From assembly GCF_014698505.1 (NCBI RefSeq), contig NZ_JACJTD010000007.1, forward strand, positions 62,001 to 126,000: a stretch of 64,000 nt of DNA, given 5' to 3'. The stretch is from Nostoc foliaceum FACHB-393. Lineage in GTDB: Bacteria > Cyanobacteriota > Cyanobacteriia > Cyanobacteriales > Nostocaceae. Both the position numbers and the translations under genes were made by a program. Position 1 is the stretch's first letter. Every line of letters begins with the position of its first letter. This document shows, piece after piece, positions 38,271 through 48,757 of this stretch. The notes beneath the pieces were generated by a model. It did not search any database and had not been told where the DNA came from. It saw nothing but the letters and a program-made list of their open reading frames with translations.

Positions 38271-41200
38271 CTAATGACTAGCCACTAAACTTAACTCAGT
38301 TGTTTCTTTTTCAGGATCAGCTTCTGCACTATCAGCTTCAGAAGGCGGAACTAACTGCCAGAATTTAGGCAAAAATTCTTGCCAATCTTGGAGAATTTTC
38401 TTCGCCTTTAGTGAACCAGTTCGTTCCCCGTGAGTTTTGATTAACTCTTGCAGTTGTTTTGCACCTGCTTCTGTAATCACCCTCTGGATTTTGACAATTT
38501 CCGGGTTGACTAATTCACGAAATGAATCATCTTCATCCAAGAAGTACGCTAGTCCACCAGTCATCCCAGCGGCTACGTTACGTCCTACTTTGCCGAGGAC
38601 GACAATCACACCACCAGTCATATATTCGCAGCAGTGATCCCCAGCGCCTTCAATCACTGCTATCCCTTTGGAGTTTCTTACAGCAAAACGCTCTCCTGCT
38701 AGTCCGTTGGCAAATAACATGCCACCAGTAGCACCATAGAGGCAAGTATTGCCAACTATCACGTTTTGTGATGCGTTATAGGTAGCATCGGTTGGAGGTT
38801 TGATGATTATTTCACCACCATGCATCCCTTTACCTACGTAGTCGTTTGCCTCTCCTTCCAGGTTCAGAATTATACCAGGGAGGTTGAAAGCACCAAAGCT
38901 TTGCCCAACACTGCCTGTGAAGTTGAGATTAATTTGTCCTTTAAAGCTGCTATCACCATATTGAGAAGCGATCGCTCCCGCTAATCTTGTGCCTACTGTT
39001 CTATCAGTATTGACAATAGGGTAAGCCTTGGTGACAGTAGACTGGTTGCGAATGGCAGCTTGAATGTCGGGATCGACAATCAATTTGTCATCCAAAACCA
39101 CGCCGTTACTGTGGACTTCTTCATGCAGCAACCAGCTACGATTGTCTCTGGTATCTGGTAGCTTAAGCAAACAATCCAGGTTCAGGGATCGCGTTTTGGT
39201 GAGTTTTGCCTCTGGGCGCAGTTTCAACAAATCTGCACGTCCAATGATTTCTGACAAAGAACGGTAGCCAAGTCGTGCTAACAAACTACGCACTTCTTCG
39301 GCGATGAAGTAAAAGAAGTTAACAACCTGTTCCGGCATTCCCGTAAACCGCTTGCGGAGTTCTTCTTTCTGAGTAGCAACACCCACAGGGCAAGTATTCA
39401 TGTGGCAAACTCGCGCCATGATACAGCCTTCAGCAATCATGGCGATGGAGCCGAAACCGAATTCTTCACCGCCCATCAATGCACCTATTACCACATCCCA
39501 GCCACTCTTGAGTCCGCCGTCTACGCGCAAAATCACGCGATCGCGCAGGCTATTTTCCATCAAGACACGATGCACTTCACTTAAACCCAATTCCCACGGT
39601 GAACCTGCGTGTTTAATCGAACTTAGTGGCGATGCACCTGTACCACCATCATGTCCAGAAACCTGGATAATATCAGCGTTTGCTTTGGCTACACCAGCTG
39701 CGATCGTGCCAATGCCAACTTCTGCAACTAGTTTCACCGATACCTTGGCTTTGGGATTAATTTGGTGCAGATCAAAAATCAGTTGCGCTAGATCTTCAAT
39801 GGAATAAATATCGTGGTGCGGTGGTGGCGAAATCAGTGTTACACCTGGCTTCGAGCGCCTTAACATCGCAATGTATTGGCTCACCTTTGGCCCTGGTAGC
39901 TGTCCACCTTCTCCAGGCTTGGCACCTTGGGCAATTTTAATTTCAATTTGTTTGGCGTTGACTAGGTACTCTGGCGTGACACCAAAGCGTCCCGATGCAA
40001 CTTGCTTAATGGCACTATAGGCTTTATCACCATTCCGCAATCCTTTTAAATGAGGTAGGGTTGGCGAGTGACCAGACTCGTCTACATCATCTAGAACTGT
40101 ATAGCGTACTGGGTCTTCGCCGCCTTCTCCAGAGTTAGATTTACCGCCAATGCGGTTCATGGCGATCGCTAAAGTTTCATGGGCTTCTCTTGACAAAGCG
40201 CCTAAAGACATGCCGCCGGTGCAGAAGCGCTTGACAATTTCAGTTACCGACTCCACTTCTTCTATAGGAATTGGGGTGCGATCGCCTTGGAAGTCTAGCA
40301 AGTCCCGCAAGGCTGTTACTGGCCTACCTTGGAGATGCTTTTTGTAAACTTCGTAGTGGTCGTAGTTTTTGCCATCTAAAGCCTTATGCAGCGCCTTAAC
40401 CATTTCTGGGCTATTCATGTGGTATTCGCCGCCAGGACGGTACTGCACAAAGCCCAGGTTTTGTAACTTATTGGCAGTTACTTCTGGGAAAGCTTTGCAG
40501 TGGAAGGAAAGCACTTCATCAGCGAGTTCGCTAATACTCAAACCACCGATACGGGAAGTCGTACCACGGAATCCTAATTCGATTAAATCTCCACCGATGC
40601 CAATAGCTTCAAAGATTTGGGCTGCTTGATAGCTGGAGAGCAGAGAAATTCCCATCTTGGAGAGAATTTTTAACAAACCTGACTCTACTGCTTTGCGATA
40701 GTTTCCTAAAGCTTGTTCTAGGGTGAGGGTTGGAATTTTTTGCACACCCATTAACTTTTGGGTTTTGGGATCAGACCACCAATCACGCACCGTATCTAAA
40801 GCCATATACGGGCAAACTGCACCAGCACCGTAGCCAATGAGACAAGCAAAGTGATGAGTACTCCAGCATTGGGCAGTATTGACAATCAGGGATGTTTTCA
40901 TTCGCAGCCCTTCCCGAATCAGGTGATGATGTACAGCACCCACTGCTAACAGGGGAGGAATGTATGTATCTTCTGGGCTGATACCGTCATTTCCCTTATC
41001 GCTTAAGATTAAAATCTTTGCACCTGCGCGGACTGATTCAGCTGCTTGTGCTTGTAAAGATTGGACTGCGGTCTTTAATCCTTCAGGGCCGGTAGCGATC
41101 GCAAATAGGGTTGACAACTCAGCGGTGGCAAATCCTGACAGCTTAATTGCCTCTAATTCAGCATCCGTCAACACTGGCGATTCGAGCTTTAATCTCCGAG

Positions 41201-43013
41201 CATATTCTGGCTTGGGTTCTAATAAGTTACCTCGTTCACCCAGTTCGACTTTCAGAGACATCACTAGCTTTTCCCGCAGGGGATCAATTGCCGGGTTTGT
41301 CACCTGAGCAAAGCGCTGTTTGAAATAGTCATAAAGCAGGTGGGGTTTTGTTGACAGCACTGCTAAAGGAATATCATCCCCCATGCAGAAAGTCGGCTCT
41401 GAACCTGCGATCGCCATTGGATGAATCACCATTTCCACATCTTCTGTGGTGTAGCCAAAGGCAGTTTGACGCTGAAGTAAGGTTTGCTTGTCAATAGTCA
41501 ATTGTCCAGGGTCATTTGTCATTTGTCCTTTGCCATTACCATTTGCTAATGACGGATGACCGATTCCTTCAGGGTTCGCCAATCGCTCATGGGGGAGATC
41601 CCCAAGACCGCGTTGGCTCACCAATGACTTTAATTCTTGACGGTACTGTTGCAGCCATTCTCCATAAGGGTGCTGCTTGGCAATCCGCTGTTTAATCTCC
41701 CAATTCTTCAGCACTTCATGATTTTCTAAATCCACGGCAATCATTTGCCCTGGGCCGAGTCTACCTTTCTCGACAATATTCGCTTCTGGAAAGTCCACTA
41801 CACCAGCTTCGGAAGCTACTACAATGTAATCATCTTTAGTGATCACGTAGCGAGCTGGTCTTAAGCCATTACGATCTAGTGTTGCACCAACTTTTTTGCC
41901 ATCGCTGAATACTAAAAGTGCTGGCCCGTCCCATGCTTCTTGTAGACCGCTGTAATATTCGTAGAAATCAACAATTTCTGGAGAGTCACGTAAAGAAGGC
42001 TGATTTTGGTAAGCCTCTGGAACCATAATCATTAAAGCTTCCAAGGGGCTGCGTCCAGAGGACACCAGCAATTCCACTACATTGTCTAGGGTAGCCGAGT
42101 CGCTGTTATCAATATGAACTAATGGCTTGAGTTCCTGGATGCGATCGCCCCATACAGGATGATTCAGGCTAGCTTCTCGTGCCATCATCCAGTTGATGTT
42201 ACCCAATAAGGTATTGATTTCGCCGTTGTGCCCCAAAAGCCGCATTGGTTGAGCTAGGGGCCACTTTGGCATCGTGTTGGTACTAAAGCGGCGGTGATAG
42301 ACAGCAAAGGCACTTTTATAAGCTGGATTTTTTAAATCCTCATAAAAGCTGCCCAATACAGCAGAACGCACCATGCCTTTGTAGACAATCGTGCGGCTTG
42401 ACAATGAGCAGATATAAAATTCTTCTGAGATGTTGGTTGCTGCTTTACTAATTCGGCGGCGGGTAATGTACAACTGCCGTTCTAATTCATCGCCGCTTTT
42501 GTCAACAGAAGCTAACAAAACTTGTTCGATCTGGGGTTGATTTTCTCTTGCTTGTACACCCAGCAAATCAGGTTGCACTGGCACTACTCGCCAACCCAGT
42601 ACAATCAATTTTTCTTCGGTCGCTACTTGCTCAACTGTCGCTCTAGCTTTTTGTGCTGCTTGTTGGTCTTGTGGTAGAAAGATCATCCCAACAGCTATAT
42701 TATTGATGGATGGAAGTTCCTTCCCCCTTTGGGCAAAGTCTTGTTGAAATAACTCCCAAGGGATAGCTGTCAATACTCCAGCACCATCACCAGAGTCTTG
42801 ATCAGCGCTACAACCTCCCCGGTGTTCTAAGCATGTTAAAGCAGCCAAGGCTTTTTCTACAATTTCGTGGCTGGTATGATTCTGGCGATGAGCAATAAAA
42901 CCGACACCACAGGCATCTCGTTCCTCTACTAACCACTTTTGCCCCTGATAGGTATCTCTTGAGTTTATATCCGCTGTGATTTGTTGGTCTTGATTCATCG
43001 GTTTATTATTCAT
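38271..43013 (-). CDS. gltB: ferredoxin-dependent glutamate synthase
   Basis: GOGAT makes two glutamates from glutamine and 2-oxoglutarate, the main ammonium-assimilation step in cyanobacteria. Order: propeptide, N-terminal glutamine amidotransferase domain starting at the catalytic Cys in ERDACGVGF (Cys about 35), central domain, FMN-binding synthase domain, the [3Fe-4S] site [15 protein letters not shown], and a C-terminal GxGxG beta-helix. The 1580 residues fit the ferredoxin (plant-type) enzyme; no NADPH small subunit is adjacent. Residues about 484-508 ([16 protein letters not shown]) are encoded by an intergenic-type repeat. The Fd- versus NADH-type assignment is from family knowledge. 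Confidence 0.96.
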   Translation of the reverse strand: MNNKPMNQDQQITADINSRDTYQGQKWLVEERDACGVGFIAHRQNHTSHEIVEKALAALTCLEHRGGCSADQDSGDGAGVLTAIPWELFQQDFAQRGKELPSINNIAVGMIFLPQDQQAAQKARATVEQVATEEKLIVLGWRVVPVQPDLLGVQARENQPQIEQVLLASVDKSGDELERQLYITRRRISKAATNISEEFYICSLSSRTIVYKGMVRSAVLGSFYEDLKNPAYKSAFAVYHRRFSTNTMPKWPLAQPMRLLGHNGEINTLLGNINWMMAREASLNHPVWGDRIQELKPLVHIDNSDSATLDNVVELLVSSGRSPLEALMIMVPEAYQNQPSLRDSPEIVDFYEYYSGLQEAWDGPALLVFSDGKKVGATLDRNGLRPARYVITKDDYIVVASEAGVVDFPEANIVEKGRLGPGQMIAVDLENHEVLKNWEIKQRIAKQHPYGEWLQQYRQELKSLVSQRGLGDLPHERLANPEGIGHPSLANGNGKGQMTNDPGQLTIDKQTLLQRQTAFGYTTEDVEMVIHPMAIAGSEPTFCMGDDIPLAVLSTKPHLLYDYFKQRFAQVTNPAIDPLREKLVMSLKVELGERGNLLEPKPEYARRLKLESPVLTDAELEAIKLSGFATAELSTLFAIATGPEGLKTAVQSLQAQAAESVRAGAKILILSDKGNDGISPEDTYIPPLLAVGAVHHHLIREGLRMKTSLIVNTAQCWSTHHFACLIGYGAGAVCPYMALDTVRDWWSDPKTQKLMGVQKIPTLTLEQALGNYRKAVESGLLKILSKMGISLLSSYQAAQIFEAIGIGGDLIELGFRGTTSRIGGLSISELADEVLSFHCKAFPEVTANKLQNLGFVQYRPGGEYHMNSPEMVKALHKALDGKNYDHYEVYKKHLQGRPVTALRDLLDFQGDRTPIPIEEVESVTEIVKRFCTGGMSLGALSREAHETLAIAMNRIGGKSNSGEGGEDPVRYTVLDDVDESGHSPTLPHLKGLRNGDKAYSAIKQVASGRFGVTPEYLVNAKQIEIKIAQGAKPGEGGQLPGPKVSQYIAMLRRSKPGVTLISPPPHHDIYSIEDLAQLIFDLHQINPKAKVSVKLVAEVGIGTIAAGVAKANADIIQVSGHDGGTGASPLSSIKHAGSPWELGLSEVHRVLMENSLRDRVILRVDGGLKSGWDVVIGALMGGEEFGFGSIAMIAEGCIMARVCHMNTCPVGVATQKEELRKRFTGMPEQVVNFFYFIAEEVRSLLARLGYRSLSEIIGRADLLKLRPEAKLTKTRSLNLDCLLKLPDTRDNRSWLLHEEVHSNGVVLDDKLIVDPDIQAAIRNQSTVTKAYPIVNTDRTVGTRLAGAIASQYGDSSFKGQINLNFTGSVGQSFGAFNLPGIILNLEGEANDYVGKGMHGGEIIIKPPTDATYNASQNVIVGNTCLYGATGGMLFANGLAGERFAVRNSKGIAVIEGAGDHCCEYMTGGVIVVLGKVGRNVAAGMTGGLAYFLDEDDSFRELVNPEIVKIQRVITEAGAKQLQELIKTHGERTGSLKAKKILQDWQEFLPKFWQLVPPSEADSAEADPEKETTELSLVASH
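41491..41561. repeat. intergenic-type repeat inside gltB
   Basis: TCATTTGTCATTTGTCCTTTG followed by ATTTGCTAATGACGGATGACC is the same 7-mer vocabulary as the spacer at 982-1046, including the opposed TGAC units. It lies in the gltB frame without breaking it. Confidence 0.65.
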
Positions 43014-43774
43014 ACCCTGTTCCTGAAGTATTGAGTTACCAATTTTGCCACTACGTTATGGAAAAAATTTCTAAATTCCGCGATGGAAAAATATACAAGC
43101 ACCGAAATTTAGGGAAAAAAAATTTTAACTTCGGTTTTACTTTGTTAGTTGACCCGTGTTAAAATGTTTACGTATTTTTATGTATTTATGCGGTGTTAGA
43201 CAAGTTACCTCCGCCAAGACATCATTTTTGCCCTGACAGTTTCTTTTTTATATTGTGAAGCTAAGTATTTTCTCAATTCCCTTTTTCCAGATGCACGCTA
43301 GCTACTCATAGAGCCTATTTCGGCTCACCTGAAACAAAACTAAAACTGAACGCTGTACTATCTTTTAAAGCCAAAGCCATCCTGATCCAGCAATAAAATC
43401 AGCGTATTACAATATATACCCATTTGACAATTCCCAAATATCTTTGCTGCCTAGAGTTTTGCTGCTTATAGTAGCCGCATGTATTACTATTAACTAGACC
43501 TTACTGAAGTAACGTTCAGTGAGGATTGAATATCTTAATCCAGTTTTGATAACCAAAACTACCGTGTATAGTGTGGTTAGAATTAGTGCTAGTTAAAACA
43601 CTTGATTGCAGTGGCTTTAGCGTCTAAATCAATTGGCTGATGCCTAAAAGAGATGACTAGCCAATATATAGAATACCATGTTTTTTAAAAAATAAACTCA
43701 TGTTATTTTTATATTTCCAAATAATTAGTTAATTTATACCTTGGGTGATAGTTTTCAAAAGTACTAAGTAAATT
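43014..43774. other. 761 bp divergent promoter region between gltB and the glycosidase-type gene
   Basis: It should hold the promoters of both genes. Small dyads are present: CTTACTGAA/TTCAGTGAG at 43500-43523 and AGTTTTG/CAAAACT at 43542-43560, both closer to the plus-strand gene. I did not find a clear NtcA site (GTA-N8-TAC) that I would report. Confidence 0.4.
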
Positions 43775-45829
43775 ATGGTAAAAATGCCGAATTGTTGCCA
43801 ATCAGGGATTAGCGATGGCTCCGCCAACGCCAAGGGCGATCGCAGATTTTTCCGGGCTACTGTGTCACCAATACTTTTAACATTACTGTGCTTAACTACT
43901 ACCTGTGCTACCAACGCCCAGGAGTCTCCAAAAAATTCCCAATCAATACTAAGGCTGATCTCCCAGTCACCTGCACCTCCTTTAACAGGTGTAGTATCCT
44001 CTGGTAATCAAATTTCCCTCAATGGTCGTACTTTACCAGGAACTTGGTTGCAACGACCTGGAAAATCTGGTCAAGTGACAACTCATCTCAGTGATGGGGT
44101 ATTTAGGCAATTAATTGGAGTAAATTTCTTAAACAGTAGTAATTCAGCGAAGCAACCAATACAGTGGTTTTCATCGGTAACAAAGCCACTGGTTCTAACC
44201 ACCAGGCTACTAGGAGCATATCGCTATCTGGATATTAGTAATTTTGCTCAAACATCTGGATGGCAGATCCAAACCAATGGCAATAGCTTGGTAATTACTA
44301 CCCCAAAAGCACAAATTACAAATATTATTCAGAGCCAGGAACGTCCAGAGGCAAGTGCCCCTTTGCAACAAACTCGGATTCTTGTCGATTTAGACCGTCC
44401 AACTCCCTGGCAAGTTACACAAGGATCAATTATTAAAAAAATTCAAACTCCACCTTCTGATCCAGACACACCAACTCCCAAATCCACTGCACCACCAAAT
44501 CGAGAGTGGACAATTACCCTGGATGGAATAGCCGATCCCGTTTTGATAGAACGCTATACACCGCAGCCACCAGCAGCAGCACCAACATTGCTGCCAAACC
44601 TGCTCAAACAATTATTACCAAATACACCAACACAACCAATACCGCCAGCCCCTGAACCACTGATTCAACAAGTAAAGGTGGTCAAAAACCAAACCATTAT
44701 TAGTCTGAGCGTTCCCTTCGGTCTATCACCTCAAGTTAGTAGTGTCGCTAACCCCAATCGCCTGATTATCGATATTCGACCCGATACCCTAGAAGAACGA
44801 GATATTACTTGGGCCCCAGGATTGCGCTGGCGACAGAATTATGTAAACTTAGGCACAGAACGCTTCCCGGTTGTCTGGTTAGAAGTTAATCCCCGTAAAT
44901 TTGGGCTAACGTTGAAACCCATGTGGGCTAGTCCTGATGGGCTTGCGGGTACTGCTCCCTTAATTCAAACAGCACAACGTTACTTAGCAGTAGCTGGAAT
45001 TAACGGTGGTTATTTTAACCGCAATAACAGATTGCCCTTGGGTGCAATTCGTAGGGATGGTCAGTGGTTATCAGGCCCCATTCTCAACCGGGGCGCGATC
45101 GCTTGGAATGATTCTGGCCAATTTTACTTCGGTCGTCTCACCTTAGAAGAAACTTTAATCACGGCAAATAATCAGCGCCTACCAATTCTGTTTCTTAACA
45201 GCGGTTACGTCCAGAGTGGCATTGCTCGTTACACTCCAGCCTGGGGAGCAACTTACACGCCCTTGACGGATAATGAAATTATCCTATTGGTACAGAAAAA
45301 CCAAGTTACTCAACAGTTACCAGGGGGAAAAGTTGGTGAGGCGGCGGTTCCTATTCCCCAGGATGGCTACCTACTAACCTTACGCGCCAACGCTGTTACT
45401 GCTGCCTCACAGTTACCTATTGGCACCGCAGTAAGCATTTCCAGCAGCACTGCTCCCACTGATTTTAGTCGTTATCCCCACATTATCGGAGCTGGGCCGC
45501 TATTAATCCAAAACCGTCAAATTGTTCTTGATGCCAAAGGTGAAAAATTCAGCAATGCCTTTATTGCCGAAAAGGCTATTCGTAGCGGTATTTGCACAAC
45601 GGCAACAGGCACATTGATGATTACTGCTGTCCATAATCGTGCCGGCGGATATGGCCCTAATTTGGCAGAACATGCCCAACTAATGCAACAGATGGGCTGT
45701 GTGGATGCCTTAAATTTGGACGGTGGTAGTTCTACCAGCCTTTACTTAGGAGGACAACTACTTGACCGTTCACCTAGTACTGCTGCTCGTGTTCATAATG
45801 GAATTGGGATTTTCCTGAAACCACGATAA
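43775..45829 (+). CDS. exported phosphodiester glycosidase-family protein with AMIN-like region
   Basis: After a signal-like segment (PILLTLLCLTTTCATNAQ, about residues 32-50) come an N-terminal copper-amine-oxidase-like/AMIN-like region, a Pro-rich linker (about 220-300), an AMIN-type segment (VKVVKNQTIISLSVPFG, about 300-345), and a C-terminal NAGPA/DUF2233 domain (about 365-684) with the motifs AGINGGYFNRNNRLPLGAI, GAGPLLI and LNLDGGSSTSLYL. NAGPA-type domains hydrolyse phosphodiester-linked sugars; bacterial members are linked to exopolysaccharide or wall metabolism. The first 30 codons include a dispersed repeat (CGCCAACGCCAAGGGCGATCGC), so the real start may be later. Confidence 0.85.
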   Translation: MVKMPNCCQSGISDGSANAKGDRRFFRATVSPILLTLLCLTTTCATNAQESPKNSQSILRLISQSPAPPLTGVVSSGNQISLNGRTLPGTWLQRPGKSGQVTTHLSDGVFRQLIGVNFLNSSNSAKQPIQWFSSVTKPLVLTTRLLGAYRYLDISNFAQTSGWQIQTNGNSLVITTPKAQITNIIQSQERPEASAPLQQTRILVDLDRPTPWQVTQGSIIKKIQTPPSDPDTPTPKSTAPPNREWTITLDGIADPVLIERYTPQPPAAAPTLLPNLLKQLLPNTPTQPIPPAPEPLIQQVKVVKNQTIISLSVPFGLSPQVSSVANPNRLIIDIRPDTLEERDITWAPGLRWRQNYVNLGTERFPVVWLEVNPRKFGLTLKPMWASPDGLAGTAPLIQTAQRYLAVAGINGGYFNRNNRLPLGAIRRDGQWLSGPILNRGAIAWNDSGQFYFGRLTLEETLITANNQRLPILFLNSGYVQSGIARYTPAWGATYTPLTDNEIILLVQKNQVTQQLPGGKVGEAAVPIPQDGYLLTLRANAVTAASQLPIGTAVSISSSTAPTDFSRYPHIIGAGPLLIQNRQIVLDAKGEKFSNAFIAEKAIRSGICTTATGTLMITAVHNRAGGYGPNLAEHAQLMQQMGCVDALNLDGGSSTSLYLGGQLLDRSPSTAARVHNGIGIFLKPR

Positions 45830-46100
45830 TGAGAGAGTAGGAAGTAAAAAAGTCTCTTAATCATCAATGCTCAATGCCCCATGTTTTTTAAAGTTTAGAA
45901 GAAGCTATCATTTTGCTTGATGAAGACTTGGTGTAGATACAAGAATTTTAGTAGTGATGATTTACACCATAAGGTTTGATTTTGCTATGTTTATCAAGGT
46001 GCAATAAAATTGCTGATTTCCAACGTTGCAAGATAGCGCCAGATTTTTTATCAATAGTTAAGAGTACCAACGGTTTGTTATGTCTTCAAATGAGGTAACT

Positions 46101-46520
46101 ATGGCTCGATATCAAGAAACTACACAGACTGACACTCTACACCTACCTTCAACTATCACTTCCAGAGGCGTTGCTGCAACTGAGTTACGCCCTTGGGGTG
46201 CTTTTACAGTTTTGGAAGAAGGGCGCGGATACAAAATCAAGCGCATTGAAGTTAAGCCCGGACACCGCCTCAGTCTACAGATGCACCACCACCGCAGTGA
46301 ACATTGGATTGTCGTCTCTGGTACAGCTAGGGTAACTTGTGGGGAGAAAGAAGTACTACTGAGCAATAATGAGTCAACCTATGTACCTCAATGTACATCT
46401 CATCGTTTAGAGAATCCTGGCGTAATCCCTTTGGTGTTAATTGAAGTGCAAAATGGCGAATACTTGGGTGAAGATGATATTATTCGCTACCAAGATGACT
46501 ATGCCCGTACCAAGGATTAA
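46101..46520 (+). CDS. mannose-6-phosphate isomerase type II cupin domain protein
   Basis: A single cupin domain of 139 residues. Metal-binding motif 1 is PGHRLSLQMHHHRSEHWIVVSG (seen at about 53-74, given as its parts: HHHRSEHW), and motif 2 is PQCTSHRLENPG. It corresponds to the C-terminal isomerase domain of bifunctional mannose-1-P guanylyltransferase/mannose-6-P isomerase, here stand-alone. It would interconvert fructose-6-P and mannose-6-P for GDP-mannose and exopolysaccharide. The ATG at 46101 is chosen because GAGG lies 9 bases upstream; an ATG at 46080 would add 7 residues. Confidence 0.87.
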   Translation: MARYQETTQTDTLHLPSTITSRGVAATELRPWGAFTVLEEGRGYKIKRIEVKPGHRLSLQMHHHRSEHWIVVSGTARVTCGEKEVLLSNNESTYVPQCTSHRLENPGVIPLVLIEVQNGEYLGEDDIIRYQDDYARTKD

Positions 46521-46781
46521 AACCAAAAAAACGCCATTAAAGCTCTAATCGCAAAACCAAATACATTTTTGTGCAAACCGACTTTGGTAACCCTTGCACC
46601 CCAGAAGTCCCTACCTAGTTAAGGTGGGGACTGAAGCATGTTAGTGTTATAAATGTAGTAATAGCGATCGCGCTCATGGCTTGGGTGATTTGGAATTTTC
46701 GAGGAGCGAGAGTTAAACCATCTGTCTGTAAAATGAAGATGGGGTATTTAATAATAATTGCAATTGCAAAAAACGAGTTCC

Positions 46782-47111
46782 ATGATTAATCTGAGTCAAG
46801 CAGCCGCGAGTGAAATTGGGCGAATTAAGTCCAAGCAGCAGCCAAATGTCTTGTTTAGATTGGCAGTCAAACCAGGCGGTTGTTCTGGATTCTTTTATGA
46901 TATGTCCTTCGATGAAGCAATAAAAGTTGACGACCAAGTTTTCGACTTGGATGAGATTCAAGTAGTTATAGATGCCACAAGCTTAAATTACCTCAATGGT
47001 TTGGGGGTCGATTATTCAGAAGATTTAATGGGTGGTGGTTTTCGCTTCCACAATCCCCAGGCAATAGCAAGCTGTGGCTGTGGTAATTCCTTCTCCATAG
47101 CTAATCAATAG
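46782..47111 (+). CDS. IscA/HesB-type iron-sulfur cluster assembly protein
   Basis: A-type carrier of 109 residues. The three cluster-binding Cys are visible: VKPGGCSGFFYDM (Cys at about 37), and the C-terminal CGCGNSF pair (about 100-102). It passes Fe-S clusters to target proteins. The frame starts at a TTG at 46758, but the conserved N-terminus (MINLSQAAASEI) begins at the ATG 46782. It lies 126 bp upstream of rpsL in the same direction. Confidence 0.93.
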   Translation: MINLSQAAASEIGRIKSKQQPNVLFRLAVKPGGCSGFFYDMSFDEAIKVDDQVFDLDEIQVVIDATSLNYLNGLGVDYSEDLMGGGFRFHNPQAIASCGCGNSFSIANQ

Positions 47112-47237
47112 TCCTTAAATTAGCGATCGTTTGCTAATAACAAAAGAAAAATTACAATTGACATAAAACACTAAAAAACGATATAATCAGGATTTGTTAA
47201 AACTTAGACATATAAGCAGCTTTACGCGCTGTAACTC

Positions 47238-47621
47238 ATGCCAACAATACAGCAGCTAATACGTAACGAGCGCGAACAAGCGCGTCAGAAAACCAAGTCC
47301 CCGGCTCTGAAACAATGCCCCCAACGTCGGGGAGTTTGTACCAGAGTATACACGACCACACCAAAAAAGCCTAACTCAGCTCTACGCAAAGTAGCAAGAG
47401 TCAGACTTACCTCTGGATTTGAAGTCACAGCTTACATTCCAGGTATTGGTCACAACTTACAAGAACACTCAGTTGTGATGATTCGTGGTGGTCGGGTTAA
47501 GGATCTACCAGGCGTGAGATACCACATTATCCGTGGCACCCTAGATACAGCCGGAGTCAAAGACCGCAAACAAGGCCGTTCCAAGTATGGAACCAAGCGT
47601 CCTAAAGAAGCGAAAAAATAG
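47238..47621 (+). CDS. rpsL: 30S ribosomal protein S12
   Basis: S12 lies at the decoding centre. The 127 residues carry the universal [21 protein letters not shown] block (seen here as [12 protein letters not shown], about 43-54), including the Lys that is mutated in streptomycin resistance (wild-type Lys), and the later [12 protein letters not shown]. It opens the str-type cluster rpsL-rpsG-fusA-tufA-rpsJ. An unusually long gap follows before rpsG. Confidence 0.98.
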   Translation: MPTIQQLIRNEREQARQKTKSPALKQCPQRRGVCTRVYTTTPKKPNSALRKVARVRLTSGFEVTAYIPGIGHNLQEHSVVMIRGGRVKDLPGVRYHIIRGTLDTAGVKDRKQGRSKYGTKRPKEAKK

Positions 47622-47635
47622 GATTAGGCGATTAA

Positions 47636-47670
47636 TCGCATCCAACACGATTAATCGTCTACCTGAAAGC
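47636..47670 (+). promoter_or_regulatory. hairpin AGGCGATTAATCG after rpsL
   Basis: AGGCGATTAATCG (47636-47648) pairs with CGATTAATCGTCT (47658-47670), 13 bp with one G-T pair and a 9-base loop, beginning 14 bp after the rpsL stop. No T-tract follows, so it looks more like an mRNA-stability or attenuation element than a terminator. It shares CGATTAATCG with the palindrome after psaL. Confidence 0.5.
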
Positions 47671-47903
47671 GCCCAAGGACCAAAAACTATCAGGGTCTGT
47701 GTTCTAACAGCAGTTATGAAAGCTGCTCAAGTCTGTTTAAAAAAATCAAGCTACACCTACACTAAGCGAGCAAGTGTAGAAGTTCTGAGGAGAATGCTGT
47801 AACCCACAGCATAATTCTAATCTGGACATTAAAGTTTAGAATCTTGTCGCCTTGAGTATTTAATTGCAGGTAGCAAGTCAATGAATTTTAGATTTTAGAT
47901 TTG

Positions 47904-48008
47904 CAATTTTGGATTGGTCGAACCCACAAGGGGATGAGGCTTACAGACTTTTGATTTTTTCCAATCCTTGTGGTCGGAACATCTACCAAAAACTCTAATC
48001 CAAAATTG
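47904..48008. repeat. nested hairpin in the rpsL-rpsG gap
   Basis: CAATTTTGGATT (47904-47915) pairs with AATCCAAAATTG (47997-48008) and, nested inside, CCACAAGG (47924-47931) pairs with CCTTGTGG (47966-47973). It lies in the middle of the rpsL-rpsG gap. Confidence 0.55.
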
Positions 48009-48144
48009 GCAGTCAATTAAGTCAGCCTTGCTGCAACAGTCGAAAACAAAATTGAGAAAGTCTGAGGGTTGGGTTCCACAGCTTTTAGTTTCCGGTGTCT
48101 GATAGCATATAATTTCGTTGCCAATTCCGAATTAAAGGTGAAGT

Positions 48145-48615
48145 ATGTCTCGTCGTGGTGTTATTCAAAGGCGCCCAGTTCCGTCTGACTCCGTATATAA
48201 CAGTCGCCTTGTGAGCATGATTATCAGACGGATCATGCGTCATGGCAAGAAATCACTTGCCGCACGGATTGTTTATGATGCATTAAAAACTATTGAAGAA
48301 CGCACTGGTAGCGGTGCTTTGGAAACCTTTGAAAGAGCAGTGCGAAATGCCACGCCTTTAGTAGAAGTAAAAGCTCGGCGAGTAGGCGGAGCAACCTACC
48401 AAGTACCAATGGAAGTGCGTTCAGAACGGGGCACGACCCTAGCACTGCGTTGGTTAGTGCAATATTCCCGGTCTAGACCAGGCCGGACAATGGCAAGCAA
48501 ATTGGCAAATGAGTTAATGGATGCTGCTAACGAAACTGGTAATGCCATTCGTAAACGCGAAGAAACGCACCGAATGGCGGAAGCTAACAAAGCATTTGCA
48601 CACTATCGTTACTAA
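48145..48615 (+). CDS. rpsG: 30S ribosomal protein S7
   Basis: S7 nucleates the head of the 30S subunit. The 156-residue length is standard, and the start [12 protein letters not shown] and the block [12 protein letters not shown] are typical. The C-terminus [12 protein letters not shown] is the usual one. AGGTGAAG sits upstream of the ATG. Confidence 0.98.
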   Translation: MSRRGVIQRRPVPSDSVYNSRLVSMIIRRIMRHGKKSLAARIVYDALKTIEERTGSGALETFERAVRNATPLVEVKARRVGGATYQVPMEVRSERGTTLALRWLVQYSRSRPGRTMASKLANELMDAANETGNAIRKREETHRMAEANKAFAHYRY

Positions 48616-48757
48616 AACGATGTAGAAAAGCGATATATCGCCTTGCCGAAGCGGTATATCGTGGATTTACAAAAAAGACGGTTTTCCGTAAAAGTATAGA
48701 ATCTTAACAAAGAGTAATATACAAGATATCATGAGGCAAAAACTATAGGAGGTAGCT

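Larger units (their letters stand above)
47622..48144. other. 523 bp rpsL-rpsG gap with several hairpins
   Basis: Two structures are seen: a 13-bp hairpin directly after rpsL (47636-47670) and a larger nested hairpin (arms 47904-47915/47997-48008 and 47924-47931/47966-47973). A 71-codon ORF starting inside rpsL (47587-47802) has no recognised family. In most bacteria rpsL and rpsG are only tens of bases apart. Confidence 0.55.

Noticed and set aside
38437..41307. Several plus-strand ORFs of 60-135 codons antisense to gltB (for example 39400-39807)
   Set aside because: They are shadows of the conserved gltB frame, with no ribosome site and low-complexity composition.
43014..43774. NtcA site (GTA-N8-TAC) expected upstream of gltB
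   Set aside because: I could not point to a convincing match at a promoter-like position.
47587..47802. 71-codon ORF overlapping the end of rpsL
   Set aside because: No ribosome site; the hairpin 47636-47670 lies inside it; no recognised family.
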